Shown piece by piece: positions 39,660 through 47,953 of a stretch of 64,000 nucleotides of DNA. The position numbers were made by a program, and so were the translations under genes. Below the pieces are notes generated by a model, which saw only the letters and a program-made list of their open reading frames with translations, was not told the DNA's origin and made no database searches. How positions within the stretch are numbered: position 1 is the stretch's first letter; every line of letters starts with the position of its first letter. Location of the stretch: NCBI RefSeq assembly GCF_001422485.1, contig NZ_LMNF01000003.1, positions 471,230-535,229 on the forward strand. Reading direction: 5' to 3'. Source of the stretch: Agreia sp. Leaf283 (lineage in GTDB: Bacteria > Actinomycetota > Actinomycetes > Actinomycetales > Microbacteriaceae).

Positions 39660-40268
39660 ATGGCACACCCTTCCCGCACCGCCCGCCTGCAGCGTGCGAC
39701 CAGTGAATCCAGCATCGACCTCTCGCTCGACCTCGACGGCACCGGCGAGAGTTCGATCTCGACCGGGGTGCCGTTCTTCGACCACATGCTCACGGCCTTC
39801 GCGAAGCACTCACTCACCGACCTGACGGTGACGGCCACGGGCGATATCGCCATCGATGTGCACCACACGGTCGAAGACATCGGCATCGTCCTGGGCACGG
39901 CGATCAAGCAGGCCCTCGGCGACAAGTCGGGGATCTCGCGCTTCGGCGACGCGCTGGTGCCCCTCGACGAGGCCCTCGTTCAGGCGGTCGTCGACATCTC
40001 CGGCCGGCCGTTCCTTGTGCACACCGGGGAGCCTGCCGGCTTCGAGTTCCACCTCATCGGCGGCCACTTCACCGGATCGATGGTGAGGCACGTCTTCGAG
40101 GCGATCACGTTCCACGCAGGGCTGACCGTGCACGTCACGGTGCTCGGGGGCCGCGACCCCCACCACATCGCCGAGGCCGAGTTCAAGGCATTCGCCCGCG
40201 CCTTCCGTCAGGCCAAGGCCTTCGACTCTCTCGTCTCGGGAATCCCGTCGACAAAGGGAGCCCTGTGA
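39660..40268 (+). CDS. hisB: Imidazoleglycerol-phosphate dehydratase
   Basis: 202 residues; it is the single-function enzyme without the phosphatase domain of E. coli HisB. The metal-binding signatures are [28 protein letters not shown] and [10 protein letters not shown], with [16 protein letters not shown] at the end. It has its own -10 box. The stop overlaps hisH by four bases (GTGA), so HisB and HisH are translated together. Confidence 0.95.
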   Translation: MAHPSRTARLQRATSESSIDLSLDLDGTGESSISTGVPFFDHMLTAFAKHSLTDLTVTATGDIAIDVHHTVEDIGIVLGTAIKQALGDKSGISRFGDALVPLDEALVQAVVDISGRPFLVHTGEPAGFEFHLIGGHFTGSMVRHVFEAITFHAGLTVHVTVLGGRDPHHIAEAEFKAFARAFRQAKAFDSLVSGIPSTKGAL

Positions 40269-40897
40269 CCCGCAAATCCGTCGTCGTCCTCGACTACGGC
40301 AGCGGCAACATCCACTCCGCGGCCAAGGCGCTCGAGAGGGCAGGGGCGGATGTGGTGCTGTCGCGCGATCGAGCGCGCGTCATGGAGGCCGACGGCCTGT
40401 TCGTTCCCGGTGTCGGAGCATTCTCCGCGGTGATGGAGCAACTGCGCAGTGTGCGCGGCGACGAGCTCATCGACCGGCGGCTGGCTGGCGGGCGTCCCGT
40501 TCTCGGAATCTGCGTGGGCATGCAGGTCATGTTCGACCGCGGGGTCGAGCGAGGTGTCGACACCGAGGGGCTGGGCGAATGGCCCGGCGCGGTCGATCAG
40601 CTGCCCGCCGAGATCCTGCCCCACATGGGCTGGAATCTCGTCGACGCGCCGAGTGAGTCGGTGCTGTTCGAGGGAATCCGCGACGAGCGGTTCTATTTCG
40701 TGCACTCCAATGCCGCCCAGCAGTGGCTTCTTCCCCCTCAGTCGCCGCTGCCCGCTCCGCGGGTCACCTGGGCCGATCACGACGGTCGGTTCATCGCCGC
40801 GGTCGAGAACGGCCCCCTCTCGGCGACCCAGTTCCACCCCGAGAAGTCAGGCGAGGCAGGGCTGCGTCTGCTGCGCAACTGGATCGCGTCGCTCTGA
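40265..40897 (+). CDS. hisH: Imidazole glycerol phosphate synthase, glutaminase subunit
   Basis: 210 residues. HisH releases ammonia from glutamine and feeds it to HisF. The class I glutaminase triad is visible: Cys in [10 protein letters not shown], and His and Glu in [22 protein letters not shown] and [12 protein letters not shown] are family motifs. The GTG start overlaps hisB. hisF is not in the window, so the synthase partner must be elsewhere. Confidence 0.95.
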   Translation: MTRKSVVVLDYGSGNIHSAAKALERAGADVVLSRDRARVMEADGLFVPGVGAFSAVMEQLRSVRGDELIDRRLAGGRPVLGICVGMQVMFDRGVERGVDTEGLGEWPGAVDQLPAEILPHMGWNLVDAPSESVLFEGIRDERFYFVHSNAAQQWLLPPQSPLPAPRVTWADHDGRFIAAVENGPLSATQFHPEKSGEAGLRLLRNWIASL

Positions 40898-40932
40898 CCC
40901 GACACCGATTTCGTCGGGTCCACCAGAATCGT

Positions 40933-40938
40933 TAAGAT
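40933..40938 (+). promoter_or_regulatory. -10 box of priA
   Basis: TAAGAT lies 47 bases before the ATG at 40986. The resulting leader of about 40 bases contains AGAAGGA as ribosome site. Confidence 0.45.
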
Positions 40939-40985
40939 CGCACGGGGTGTCCGCACGTGCGCCTGACAGAGACCAGAAGGACGCC

Positions 40986-41735
40986 ATGAGCGAGTTCAGC
41001 ATCAAGACCCCCGCCCTCACCCTGCTGCCGGCCGTCGACGTCGCGGGCGGCAAGGCCGTGCGACTCACGCAGGGCAAGGCGGGCACCGAGACGAACCACG
41101 GCGACCCCGTCGATGCCGCAGCCGACTGGATCGGCCAGGGCGCCGAGTGGATCCACCTCGTCGACCTCGACGCCGCCTTCGGGCGGGGAGACAACCTCCA
41201 CGTCATCAAGCGCGTCATCCACGCGGCCAAGGGCGTGAACGTGGAGCTCTCCGGCGGCATTCGAGACGACCGCAGCCTCGAGACCGCCCTCGAGACAGGA
41301 GCCAAGCGCATCAACCTCGGCACCGCGGCGCTCGAGAACCCCGAATGGGCGGCCAGCGTGATCGCGAGCTACGGCGAGGCCATCGCCGTGGGTCTCGACG
41401 TGCGGGGCACCACGCTTGCCGCACGGGGGTGGACCGAGGACGGGGGAGACCTGTGGGAGGTCCTCGCCCGACTCGAGGAGGCAGGCTGCGCACGGTACGT
41501 CGTGACCGACGTCACCAAGGACGGCACTCTCAAGGGGCCGAACGTCGACCTTCTCAAGCAGGTCATGGAACGAACGGACCGCCCGGTCGTGGCGTCCGGC
41601 GGCATCTCGAGCCTCGACGACATTGCGGAACTCCGGTCCCTCGTCTCCCTCGGACTGGAAGGGGCGATCGTGGGTCGCGCCCTGTACGCGGGGGCCTTCA
41701 CCCTCGCCGAGGCGCTGGACGTGGCATCTGACTGA
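40986..41735 (+). CDS. priA: HisA/TrpF-type isomerase PriA
   Basis: 249 residues. In actinobacteria this barrel enzyme commonly serves both ProFAR isomerisation in histidine synthesis and PRA isomerisation in tryptophan synthesis. The half-barrels show [71 protein letters not shown] and [13 protein letters not shown]. The catalytic aspartates are in AVDV and TDVT. Dual activity is inferred from phylum; HisA alone would look similar. The 3' end abuts the SseB-like gene. Confidence 0.92.
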   Translation: MSEFSIKTPALTLLPAVDVAGGKAVRLTQGKAGTETNHGDPVDAAADWIGQGAEWIHLVDLDAAFGRGDNLHVIKRVIHAAKGVNVELSGGIRDDRSLETALETGAKRINLGTAALENPEWAASVIASYGEAIAVGLDVRGTTLAARGWTEDGGDLWEVLARLEEAGCARYVVTDVTKDGTLKGPNVDLLKQVMERTDRPVVASGGISSLDDIAELRSLVSLGLEGAIVGRALYAGAFTLAEALDVASD

Positions 41736-42519
41736 GCATCCGGGCGAGCATGCGCCCCACGACGCCGGGGCGACGGACTCGGCGGGCCAGCCGTGGGCCG
41801 GGCGCTCGTTCGACACGAACTTCTTCGCGGGCGATTCGGGGGGTGCGCCGGAGCGGCTGATCGAGGCCCTCCGCCGGTTCCGCGCCTCGGAGCTCGATCA
41901 ACGGGACGTGCTCGACGCCGTGCGTGATGTGCGCCTGCTGGTGCCGCTCGTCGCCCACGCGGGGGAGACGGGCCTCGATTCGCACGGCCGCCGTATCGAC
42001 AAGACCCAGGAGCTCTCGCTCGTCACGGTGAGCGCGCCGGACGGACGCCGGGTGCTCCCGGTCTTCACCTCGACCGAGGCCATGACGGCCTGGAATCCGG
42101 CGGCCAGGCCCATACCGGCGTCGGCCCGCCGTGCAGCGCTCGCCGCAGCGGGAGAGGACACGCCGCTCATGGTGCTCGACGCCACGAGCGACACGGAGTT
42201 CGTGTTCCGTCGGCCGATGCTCAGGGCCATCGCCGAGGGAACCCCGTGGGCTCACCCGGCCGTCGACCCCGACATCGTCGCCGAGGTCGAGCGGTCGATC
42301 ATCGGTATGCCGGCCGTCCGTGCCGTGCGGCTCGTCGACGGCGATCCGGATGCCCGGCTGTCGGGCCCGCAGGTCGTCGTCGAGCTGGGGCTCGTGCCCG
42401 GCCTGACGCGCCCGGAGCTCGACGAGGTGCTCGCCGCCCTGCAGCAGCGCTGGCAGCTCAGCGAGCGTATCGCCGACGGCGTGGATTCGCTGGGCGTCAG
42501 GCTCGCCGAAGCCCGCTGA
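41728..42519 (+). CDS. SseB-like protein with an unclear, probably CTG, start
   Basis: 263 residues if translation begins at CTG 41728, inside the priA stop region. The SseB-type domain includes [46 protein letters not shown] and [15 protein letters not shown]. The family is cytoplasmic with unclear function. Between the priA end and the conserved WAGRSF there is no in-frame ATG, GTG or TTG; the nearest upstream ATG (41623) lies 113 bases inside priA. A coupled non-standard start is the simplest reading. The C-terminal half has SseB_C-like VELGLVPG. Confidence 0.78.
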   Translation: MTEHPGEHAPHDAGATDSAGQPWAGRSFDTNFFAGDSGGAPERLIEALRRFRASELDQRDVLDAVRDVRLLVPLVAHAGETGLDSHGRRIDKTQELSLVTVSAPDGRRVLPVFTSTEAMTAWNPAARPIPASARRAALAAAGEDTPLMVLDATSDTEFVFRRPMLRAIAEGTPWAHPAVDPDIVAEVERSIIGMPAVRAVRLVDGDPDARLSGPQVVVELGLVPGLTRPELDEVLAALQQRWQLSERIADGVDSLGVRLAEAR

Positions 42520-42528
42520 GCCTGCCGG

Positions 42529-42876
42529 TCAGTTGACCGGACCGGTGAGCTTCTCTCCGGGGCCCTGGCCGACCGCATCCGGAATCGCCGATGCCTCGCG
42601 GAACGCGAGCTGCAACGAACGGAGACCGTCGCGAAGACTGCGGGCGTGCTGGTCGCCGATCTCCGGCGAGGCGCTCGTGACGAGCCCCGCGAGGGCGATG
42701 ATGAGCTTGCGCGCCTCATCGAGGTCGATCTGGTTCTCGGGATCGTCGGCGAGCCCGGTCTTGATGGCTGCGGCGCTCATCAGGTGCACGGCCGTGGTGG
42801 TGATCAGTTCGACCGCGGGCACCTCGGAGATGTCGCGCGTGGCGGAGGATGCCGAGTCGTCGTATGCAAAGCTCAT
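42529..42876 (-). CDS. DUF1844 protein
   Basis: 115 residues. The sequence VPAVELITTTAVHLMSAAAIKTGL and DLDEARKLIIALAGLV, with closing LRSLQLAFREA, is the DUF1844 pattern. The gene lies next to infC in many actinobacteria. The function is unknown; an all-helical soluble protein is likely. TAGACT lies 6 bases before the ATG on the minus strand, so it is leaderless. It is divergent from infC and convergent with the SseB-like gene, with a gap of only 9 bases. Confidence 0.86.
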   Translation of the reverse strand: MSFAYDDSASSATRDISEVPAVELITTTAVHLMSAAAIKTGLADDPENQIDLDEARKLIIALAGLVTSASPEIGDQHARSLRDGLRSLQLAFREASAIPDAVGQGPGEKLTGPVN

Positions 42877-43218
42877 GATGCGAGTCTAGGTCGCCTGCGA
42901 CGCCGGACTATGCCGTCGGCCGTTCCTCTGCTAGTATCTTCAAGGCTCTGGGGAACATGTATGCCCCCAGTACGAAAAGTGGAGAATCTCCCACCCGCAC
43001 ACCGCTTCAACAGGTTACCGGGTAGATTGCACTCCGCTCCGGGTCAGAAGATCGATCCGGGGTAGACAGGGTGCGGTGCACGACACGGCGATCGCCGAGG
43101 ATGTGCGCAGATTATTCAAGGTTCGTGGCTGCGTTGTCACCTACGATCGCGCTGCCGAGCCCGGTGCCCAGACATTCACCGTCTGTGAGCGCCGCACCAG
43201 CGATTGAAGGAGTAACGC
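42877..43218 (+). promoter_or_regulatory. Long structured leader of infC
   Basis: 342 bases between the DUF1844 gene and infC. A -10 candidate TAGTAT is at 42932-42937, giving a leader of about 275 bases. Possible hairpins are CTGGGG/CCCCAG (42948-42970) and CCGGGTC/GATCCGG around 43039-43060. The last part holds a 43-codon reading frame. Leaders of infC operons often bind L20 or respond to IF3; which applies here is unknown. Confidence 0.5.
43076..43207 (+). CDS. Small reading frame directly upstream of infC
   Basis: 43 codons from GTG 43076, with the sequence [20 protein letters not shown] followed by a QTFTVCERR end. The composition looks protein-like, not random. A weak ACAGG lies 5 bases before the GTG. 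The TGA at 43205-43207 overlaps the infC ribosome site AAGGAG, so ribosomes finishing here would sit on the infC start. It contains a rare TTA codon. The same frame stays open upstream to 42935 but without a usable start. No family recognised; it could be a real small protein, a leader peptide, or chance. Confidence 0.4.
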   Translation: MHDTAIAEDVRRLFKVRGCVVTYDRAAEPGAQTFTVCERRTSD

Positions 43219-43872
43219 ATCAGCGATCCCCGTACCAACGACCGTATCCGGGTTCCCGAGGTCCGCCTCGTCGGACCGGCCGGTGAGCAGGTCGGCGTCG
43301 TCAGTATCGACGTCGCACTCAAGCTTGCCCAGGAGGCAGACCTCGATCTGGTTGAGGTGGCCCCCAATAGCAAGCCGCCCGTTGCCAAGATCATGGATTA
43401 CGGCAAGTTCAAGTACGAAGCTGCGCAGAAAGCCAAGGAAGCCCGTCGCAACCAGGCGAACACGATCCTCAAAGAGGTTCGATTCCGTCTGAAGATCGAC
43501 GTGCATGACTACGAGACGAAGCGCAAGCGCGCCGAGGGATTCCTCAAGGCGGGCGACAAGGTGAAGGCCATGATCCTGTTCCGAGGCCGCGAGCAGTCGC
43601 GACCCGAGCAGGGAGTCCGCCTCCTCCAGCGCTTCGCCGAAGACGTGTCCGAGTTCGGCACCGTCGAGTCGACGCCCACGATCGATGGCCGCAACATGGT
43701 CATGGTCATCGGGCCCCTGAAGAACAAGTCCGAGGCGAAGGCCGAGGCGAATGCCCAGCGGGCCGCGTCGAAGTCCCGTCCAGGTGCAGACGAAGCGGCG
43801 GGCGAGACCCCCGAGGTCGCGTCACCGGCTGCAACAGACACCGTCACGGCAGACTCTGCCGAGACGAAGTAG
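43219..43872 (+). CDS. infC: Translation initiation factor IF-3 (ATC start codon)
   Basis: 217 residues from ATC 43219, placed 6 bases after AAGGAG. The N-domain reads [21 protein letters not shown] with [18 protein letters not shown]; the C-domain reads [36 protein letters not shown] and a C-terminal Ala/Glu-rich tail of about 40 residues. Conventional starts (GTG 43357) would delete the conserved N-domain. infC in most bacteria uses a rare AUU/AUC/AUA start that lets IF3 repress its own synthesis, so this is expected biology but would be missed by simple gene calling. Confidence 0.95.
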   Translation: MSDPRTNDRIRVPEVRLVGPAGEQVGVVSIDVALKLAQEADLDLVEVAPNSKPPVAKIMDYGKFKYEAAQKAKEARRNQANTILKEVRFRLKIDVHDYETKRKRAEGFLKAGDKVKAMILFRGREQSRPEQGVRLLQRFAEDVSEFGTVESTPTIDGRNMVMVIGPLKNKSEAKAEANAQRAASKSRPGADEAAGETPEVASPAATDTVTADSAETK

Positions 43873-43908
43873 CACCCCACATACCGAGCACGTCCCAAGG
43901 AGATATCA

Positions 43909-44103
43909 ATGCCCAAGATGAAGACCCACTCCGGGTCCAAGAAGCGCTTCAAGGTCACCGGCACCGGCAAGCTCATGAAGCAGCAGGCTGGAATGCGTCA
44001 CAACCTCGAGGTCAAGTCGGCGAAGCGCAAGGCTCGCCTGAACCAGGACCAGGTGTTGGCTCCGGCCGACTCGAAGGTCATCAAGAAGCTTCTCGGCCTG
44101 TAG
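43909..44103 (+). CDS. rpmI: 50S ribosomal protein L35
   Basis: 64 residues. The sequence [21 protein letters not shown] with the closing Lys-rich [14 protein letters not shown] is characteristic of L35. It is a strongly basic protein of the large subunit. The ATG follows AAGGAG. It lies in the standard infC-rpmI-rplT operon, 36 bases after infC. Confidence 0.97.
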   Translation: MPKMKTHSGSKKRFKVTGTGKLMKQQAGMRHNLEVKSAKRKARLNQDQVLAPADSKVIKKLLGL

Positions 44104-44136
44104 TCGCCGACTCCACACGGAATAAGGAATTAGGAA

Positions 44137-44523
44137 ATGGCAAGAGTAAAGAGGGCCGTCAACGCCCACAAGAAGCGTCGGGTCATCCTCGAGCGCGCCA
44201 GCGGTTACCGCGGACAGCGTTCGCGCCTGTACCGCAAGGCCAAGGAGCAGGTCACCCACTCGCTCGTCTACTCGTACCGCGACCGTCGTGCCCGCAAGGG
44301 TGACTTCCGTCGCCTGTGGATCCAGCGCATCAACGCTGCCTCCCGCGCGAACGGCCTCACGTACAACCGCCTGATCCAGGGTCTCGGCCTTGCGGGCATC
44401 GAGGTCGACCGTCGCATCCTGGCCGACCTCGCCGTTCACGAGCCCGCCACCTTCGCGGCGCTCGTGGAGAGCGCTCGTGCCGCCCTCCCCGCCGACACGT
44501 CGGCGCCGAGGACCGCAGCCTAA
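44137..44523 (+). CDS. rplT: 50S ribosomal protein L20
   Basis: 128 residues. L20 binds 23S rRNA early in 50S assembly and in many bacteria represses its own operon. [20 protein letters not shown], the [18 protein letters not shown] stretch and [17 protein letters not shown] are diagnostic. The C-terminus has an extra Ala/Pro tail of about 12 residues. AGGAATTAGGAA precedes the ATG. The operon terminator is not in the 45-base gap that follows but appears inside the next gene. Confidence 0.97.
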   Translation: MARVKRAVNAHKKRRVILERASGYRGQRSRLYRKAKEQVTHSLVYSYRDRRARKGDFRRLWIQRINAASRANGLTYNRLIQGLGLAGIEVDRRILADLAVHEPATFAALVESARAALPADTSAPRTAA

Positions 44524-44568
44524 TAAGCTGTAGGGAGCATCCACGTTCCCTGACCCGAAAGAGGTCGC

Positions 44569-45378
44569 ATGTCCCTCCTGGATAACCCGCGGTCGCCGCG
44601 GGTCCGGGCAGTGGCAAAACTCGCCAAGAAAGGAGCCCGGTCTGAGACCGGGCTCTTTCTCTTGGAGGGGCCACAAGCCGTTTCCGAGGCGCTGACCTTC
44701 GCGCCCGACCTCGTGGTCGACCTGTTCGCCACGCCGTTCGCCCTCGATCGTTACGCCGACATCGGCGCCGCGGCAGAGCAAGCCGGTGTCGAAGTCGAGT
44801 TCGTGACCGAGACCGTTCTGCAGGCCATGGCCGACACGGTCACTCCGCAGGGGTTCGTCGCCGTGTGCCGGCAGTTCCCCACCGCGCTCAAAGACATCTT
44901 CAGCGCGTCGCCCCGTCTGATCGCCATTCTCGAAGAGGTGCGCGATCCCGGCAACGCCGGAACGATCATCCGGGCCGCCGACTCGGCCGGCGCCGACGCC
45001 GTAATCCTCACGGGTCGCAGCGTCGATCTCTACAACCCCAAGGTCGTGCGTTCCACGACGGGGTCGCTCTTCCACCTGCCTGTCGCGGTGGAGGCGAGCC
45101 TCGCCGACGTGCGCGCACGGGCCACGGAAGCAGGCATCCAGATTCTCGCCGCCGATATCAAGGGCGACGACATGCTGACGGCCCGCAACTCCGGCGTTCT
45201 CGACGCGCCGACGGCGTGGCTGTTCGGCAATGAGGCGCGGGGCCTGAACGACGAGGATCTGGCCCTCGCCGACCACGCGATCTCGGTTCCCATCTACGGC
45301 CAGGCGGAGTCGATGAACTTGGCGACGGCAGCATCGGTGTGCCTCTACGAGAGTGCTTTCGCACAGCGCAGCGAGTGA
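44569..45378 (+). CDS. TrmH/SpoU family RNA 2'-O-methyltransferase
   Basis: 269 residues. The N-terminal substrate-binding domain (KLAKKGARSETGLFLLEGPQ) precedes the SPOUT domain with LEEVRDPGNAGTIIRAADSA, VVRSTTGSLFHLPV, AWLFGNEARGL and VPIYGQAESMNLATAAS, which are motifs 1-3. It methylates a ribose in rRNA or tRNA; the exact site is unknown. Placement after rplT matches the tsnR position of other actinobacteria. The AAAGAGG ribosome site supports the ATG at 44569. Its first 30 codons contain two strong hairpins, one a terminator. Confidence 0.9.
   Translation: MSLLDNPRSPRVRAVAKLAKKGARSETGLFLLEGPQAVSEALTFAPDLVVDLFATPFALDRYADIGAAAEQAGVEVEFVTETVLQAMADTVTPQGFVAVCRQFPTALKDIFSASPRLIAILEEVRDPGNAGTIIRAADSAGADAVILTGRSVDLYNPKVVRSTTGSLFHLPVAVEASLADVRARATEAGIQILAADIKGDDMLTARNSGVLDAPTAWLFGNEARGLNDEDLALADHAISVPIYGQAESMNLATAASVCLYESAFAQRSE
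44633..44660 (+). terminator. Intrinsic terminator-like hairpin inside the methyltransferase gene
   Basis: Perfect 11-bp arms GAGCCCGGTCT / AGACCGGGCTC (44633-44643 and 44645-44655) are followed by TTTCT. A second perfect 8-bp hairpin with a 3-base loop lies at 44585-44603. Both are within the first 30 codons. Confidence 0.75.
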
Positions 45379-45464
45379 TTCCGGCGCAGGAGAGCGCGCC
45401 ATGAGAGCGATCACGGTTGGGTAACCGTCGACCGTCCGACACACGCCGGTAACACGAGGTCCCC

Positions 45465-45470
45465 TACTGT
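45465..45470 (+). promoter_or_regulatory. -10 box of gluA (leaderless)
   Basis: TACTGT ends 7 bases before the ATG at 45478. This start is preferred over GTG 45469, which would lie within the box. Confidence 0.55.
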
Positions 45471-45477
45471 GGGGGTC

Positions 45478-46293
45478 ATGGACTCAACCAACACCGATGG
45501 CCCTGTCAACGACGCGGTGGCCGGTCCGGCGACGTCGAACATCTCCGTTCGTCGGGGTGAACCTCTCGTCGTCCTCACAGACGTCAACAAGCACTACGGC
45601 GAACTCCATGTTCTGAACAACATCAACACGGTCGTCAATCGTGGCGAGGTCGTGGTGGTGATCGGCCCCAGCGGATCCGGCAAGTCGACGTTCTGTCGCG
45701 CCATCAACAGGCTCGAGACGATCGATTCCGGCAGCATCACCATCGACGGCAAGGTCCTTCCCGAAGAAGGCAAGGCCCTGGCCCAGCTGCGTGCCGACGT
45801 CGGCATGGTGTTCCAGTCGTTCAACCTCTTCGCCCACAAGACGATCCTCGAGAACGTCACTCTGGCCCCCATCAAGGTGCGCAAGCTGTCGAAGAAGGCG
45901 GCCGAGGCGCGGGGCATGGAGATGCTCGACCGCGTCGGCATCGCGAATCAGGCCAACAAGATGCCGGCCCAGCTTTCGGGCGGGCAGCAGCAGCGCGTCG
46001 CCATCGCGCGATCGCTCACGATGCAGCCGAAGCTCATCCTCATGGACGAGCCGACGAGCGCGCTCGACCCCGAGATGATCAACGAGGTCCTCGACGTGAT
46101 GGTCGGGCTCGCGAAAGACGGCATGACCATGATCGTCGTCACCCACGAGATGGGCTTCGCGCGCAAGGCGGCCGACCGCGTCGTCTTCATGGCCGACGGC
46201 CGCATCGAAGAAGAGACGACCCCCGAACAGTTCTTCACGAACCCCCAGTCGAACAGGGCGCAGGACTTCCTGTCGAAAATACTCGACCACTAA
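45478..46293 (+). CDS. gluA: Glutamate ABC transporter, ATP-binding protein
   Basis: 271 residues. It is a polar amino acid type ABC ATPase: Walker A VIGPSGSGKSTFCRAINRL, Q-loop VFQSFNLFAHKT, signature LSGGQQQRVAIARSL, Walker B LILMDEPTSALD and the H-loop VVTHEMGFA. An N-terminal extension of about 30 residues precedes the domain. The ATP-binding, solute-binding and two permease genes follow the gluABCD order of corynebacteria; glutamate as substrate is inferred from that match. Confidence 0.9.
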   Translation: MDSTNTDGPVNDAVAGPATSNISVRRGEPLVVLTDVNKHYGELHVLNNINTVVNRGEVVVVIGPSGSGKSTFCRAINRLETIDSGSITIDGKVLPEEGKALAQLRADVGMVFQSFNLFAHKTILENVTLAPIKVRKLSKKAAEARGMEMLDRVGIANQANKMPAQLSGGQQQRVAIARSLTMQPKLILMDEPTSALDPEMINEVLDVMVGLAKDGMTMIVVTHEMGFARKAADRVVFMADGRIEEETTPEQFFTNPQSNRAQDFLSKILDH

Positions 46294-46339
46294 ACATCGG
46301 TGGTCGGGCACGCAGCATACGGAGAGAGGTACGAAACCG

Positions 46340-47209
46340 ATGAGAGCATCGAAAAAACTGAGCATCGCCGCGCTGGCCGCGGCGACCATGATCGCCCTGG
46401 CCGGATGCGCCGGGTCGCTCGATGAGGCCGAGACCACCACGACGCCGGAGCCGGCACCCACATTCGCCGCCGGGTCGACCATGGAGCGCCTCGCGGAGTC
46501 GGGCACCATCACGATCGGCACGAAGTTCGACCAGCCGCTGTTCGGCCTCACCGACATCGACGGAACCCCCAAGGGCTTCGACGTCGAGATCGGCAAGCTG
46601 ATCGCCGCGAAGCTCGGCATCGCCGAAGACAAGATCGTCTGGAAAGAGGCCGTCTCGGCCAACCGCGAGCCCTTCATCCAGAACGGCGAGGTCGACATCG
46701 TGGTCGCCACCTACACGATCAACGACAAGCGCAAAGAGGTCATCTCCTTCGCCGGTCCGTACTACGAGGCCGGCCAGTCGATCCTGGTGAAGGCCGACAA
46801 CGACGACATCAAGTCGGAGAAGGACCTCGTCGGGCAGCCTGTCTGCTCCGTGACCGGCTCGACTCCTGCAGCCAAGCTCACCGAGATCGGTGCGGAGCCG
46901 CTGCTGACCGACACGTACACGAACTGCCTCGAGCCCCTCCGCGGCGGTCAGGTCGTCGCTGTCTCCACCGACAACGTGATCCTTGCAGGCCTCGCTCAGC
47001 AGAACGAGGGCCAGTTCAAGGTCGTCGGCAAGCCGTTCACCCAGGAGCCCTATGGCATCGGACTGGCGAAGGACGACACCGACTTCCGCAACTTCATCAA
47101 CGACGTGCTCGAAGAGTCGTATGAAGACGGCAGCTACGAAGCCGCGTGGGATGCCACCGCGGGCGAGGTCCTCGAATACGTGGAGCCGCCGGCCGTCGAT
47201 CGGTACTGA
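46340..47209 (+). CDS. gluB: Glutamate ABC transporter, lipoprotein binding protein
   Basis: 289 residues. A lipoprotein signal peptide ends in the lipobox LAGC (about residues 21-24), so the mature protein is anchored to the outer face of the membrane. The body is a family 3 solute-binding protein: GTITIGTKFDQPLFGL, GFDVEIGKLIAAKLG, VATYTINDKRKEVISFAGPY. It delivers substrate to the GluCD permease. A stable hairpin between gluB and gluC probably holds its mRNA above that of the permeases. Confidence 0.92.
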   Translation: MRASKKLSIAALAAATMIALAGCAGSLDEAETTTTPEPAPTFAAGSTMERLAESGTITIGTKFDQPLFGLTDIDGTPKGFDVEIGKLIAAKLGIAEDKIVWKEAVSANREPFIQNGEVDIVVATYTINDKRKEVISFAGPYYEAGQSILVKADNDDIKSEKDLVGQPVCSVTGSTPAAKLTEIGAEPLLTDTYTNCLEPLRGGQVVAVSTDNVILAGLAQQNEGQFKVVGKPFTQEPYGIGLAKDDTDFRNFINDVLEESYEDGSYEAAWDATAGEVLEYVEPPAVDRY

Positions 47210-47222
47210 TCCACAGCCTGCT

Positions 47223-47259
47223 CGGAGGGCCGGCCGCGATTGCCGCGGACGGCCCTCCG
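47223..47259 (+). terminator. Hairpin between gluB and gluC
   Basis: 10-bp arms CGGAGGGCCG and its complement enclose an inner GC stem. It may act as partial terminator or 3' stabiliser for gluB mRNA. There is no T-tract. Confidence 0.6.
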
Positions 47260-47305
47260 GGCAGGTCGACACCTCGACCGTCCCACCTCATGAGATGAGC
47301 CCACA

Positions 47306-47953
47306 GTGAACGCCGTCATCGAGAACCTGCCCCGGTTCATCGAAGCCTTTGGGATGACCCTGTGGCTGCTCGCTACCTCCGGGGTCTGCGCCCTCATCAT
47401 CGGCACGGTGATCGCCGCAATGCGCATATCGCCCGTACCGTCGCTCAACGTCTTCGCGAGCGTGTACACCGAACTGCTCCGCAACACCCCGTTGACGCTC
47501 GTGCTGTTCTTCTGCGCCTTCGTGCTGCCCCAGCTGGGCTCGCGGCTGCCCTACGAATGGGCGGCCTTCATCGGCCTCACTCTCTACACATCGCCCTTCG
47601 TGGCCGAGGCCTTGCGCTCCGGCATCAACGGCGTCGCCGTCGGCCAGGCCGAGGCGGCCCGCAGCCTGGGTCTCGGCTTCATGCAGTCGACGACGCTCAT
47701 CATCTTTCCGCAGGCCTTCCGCATGGTGATCCCGCCGCTGATCAACGTGCTGATCGCGCTCACGAAGAACACCTCGGTCGCCGGCGGGTTCTTCGTCTTC
47801 GAACTGTTCTCAGCCGCCAAAGAGCTGGCGAATGCCAACGGCAACGCCGTGATCGCCATCCTGCTCGCCGTCGCGGCCTTCTACCTTGTCGTCACCATTC
47901 CGCTCGGCATCCTGTCCGCGCACCTCGAGAAGAAGCTGGCGGTACAGCGATGA
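47306..47953 (+). CDS. gluC: Glutamate ABC transporter, permease
   Basis: 215 residues. It is a HisM-type permease with about five helices. The family motif is EAARSLGLGFMQSTTLIIFPQAFR, the EAA loop that contacts the ATPase. LLRNTPLTLVLFF near residue 50 is typical of polar amino acid permeases. The GTG start has little ribosome-site support. The stop overlaps gluD by four bases (ATGA). Confidence 0.9.
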   Translation: MNAVIENLPRFIEAFGMTLWLLATSGVCALIIGTVIAAMRISPVPSLNVFASVYTELLRNTPLTLVLFFCAFVLPQLGSRLPYEWAAFIGLTLYTSPFVAEALRSGINGVAVGQAEAARSLGLGFMQSTTLIIFPQAFRMVIPPLINVLIALTKNTSVAGGFFVFELFSAAKELANANGNAVIAILLAVAAFYLVVTIPLGILSAHLEKKLAVQR

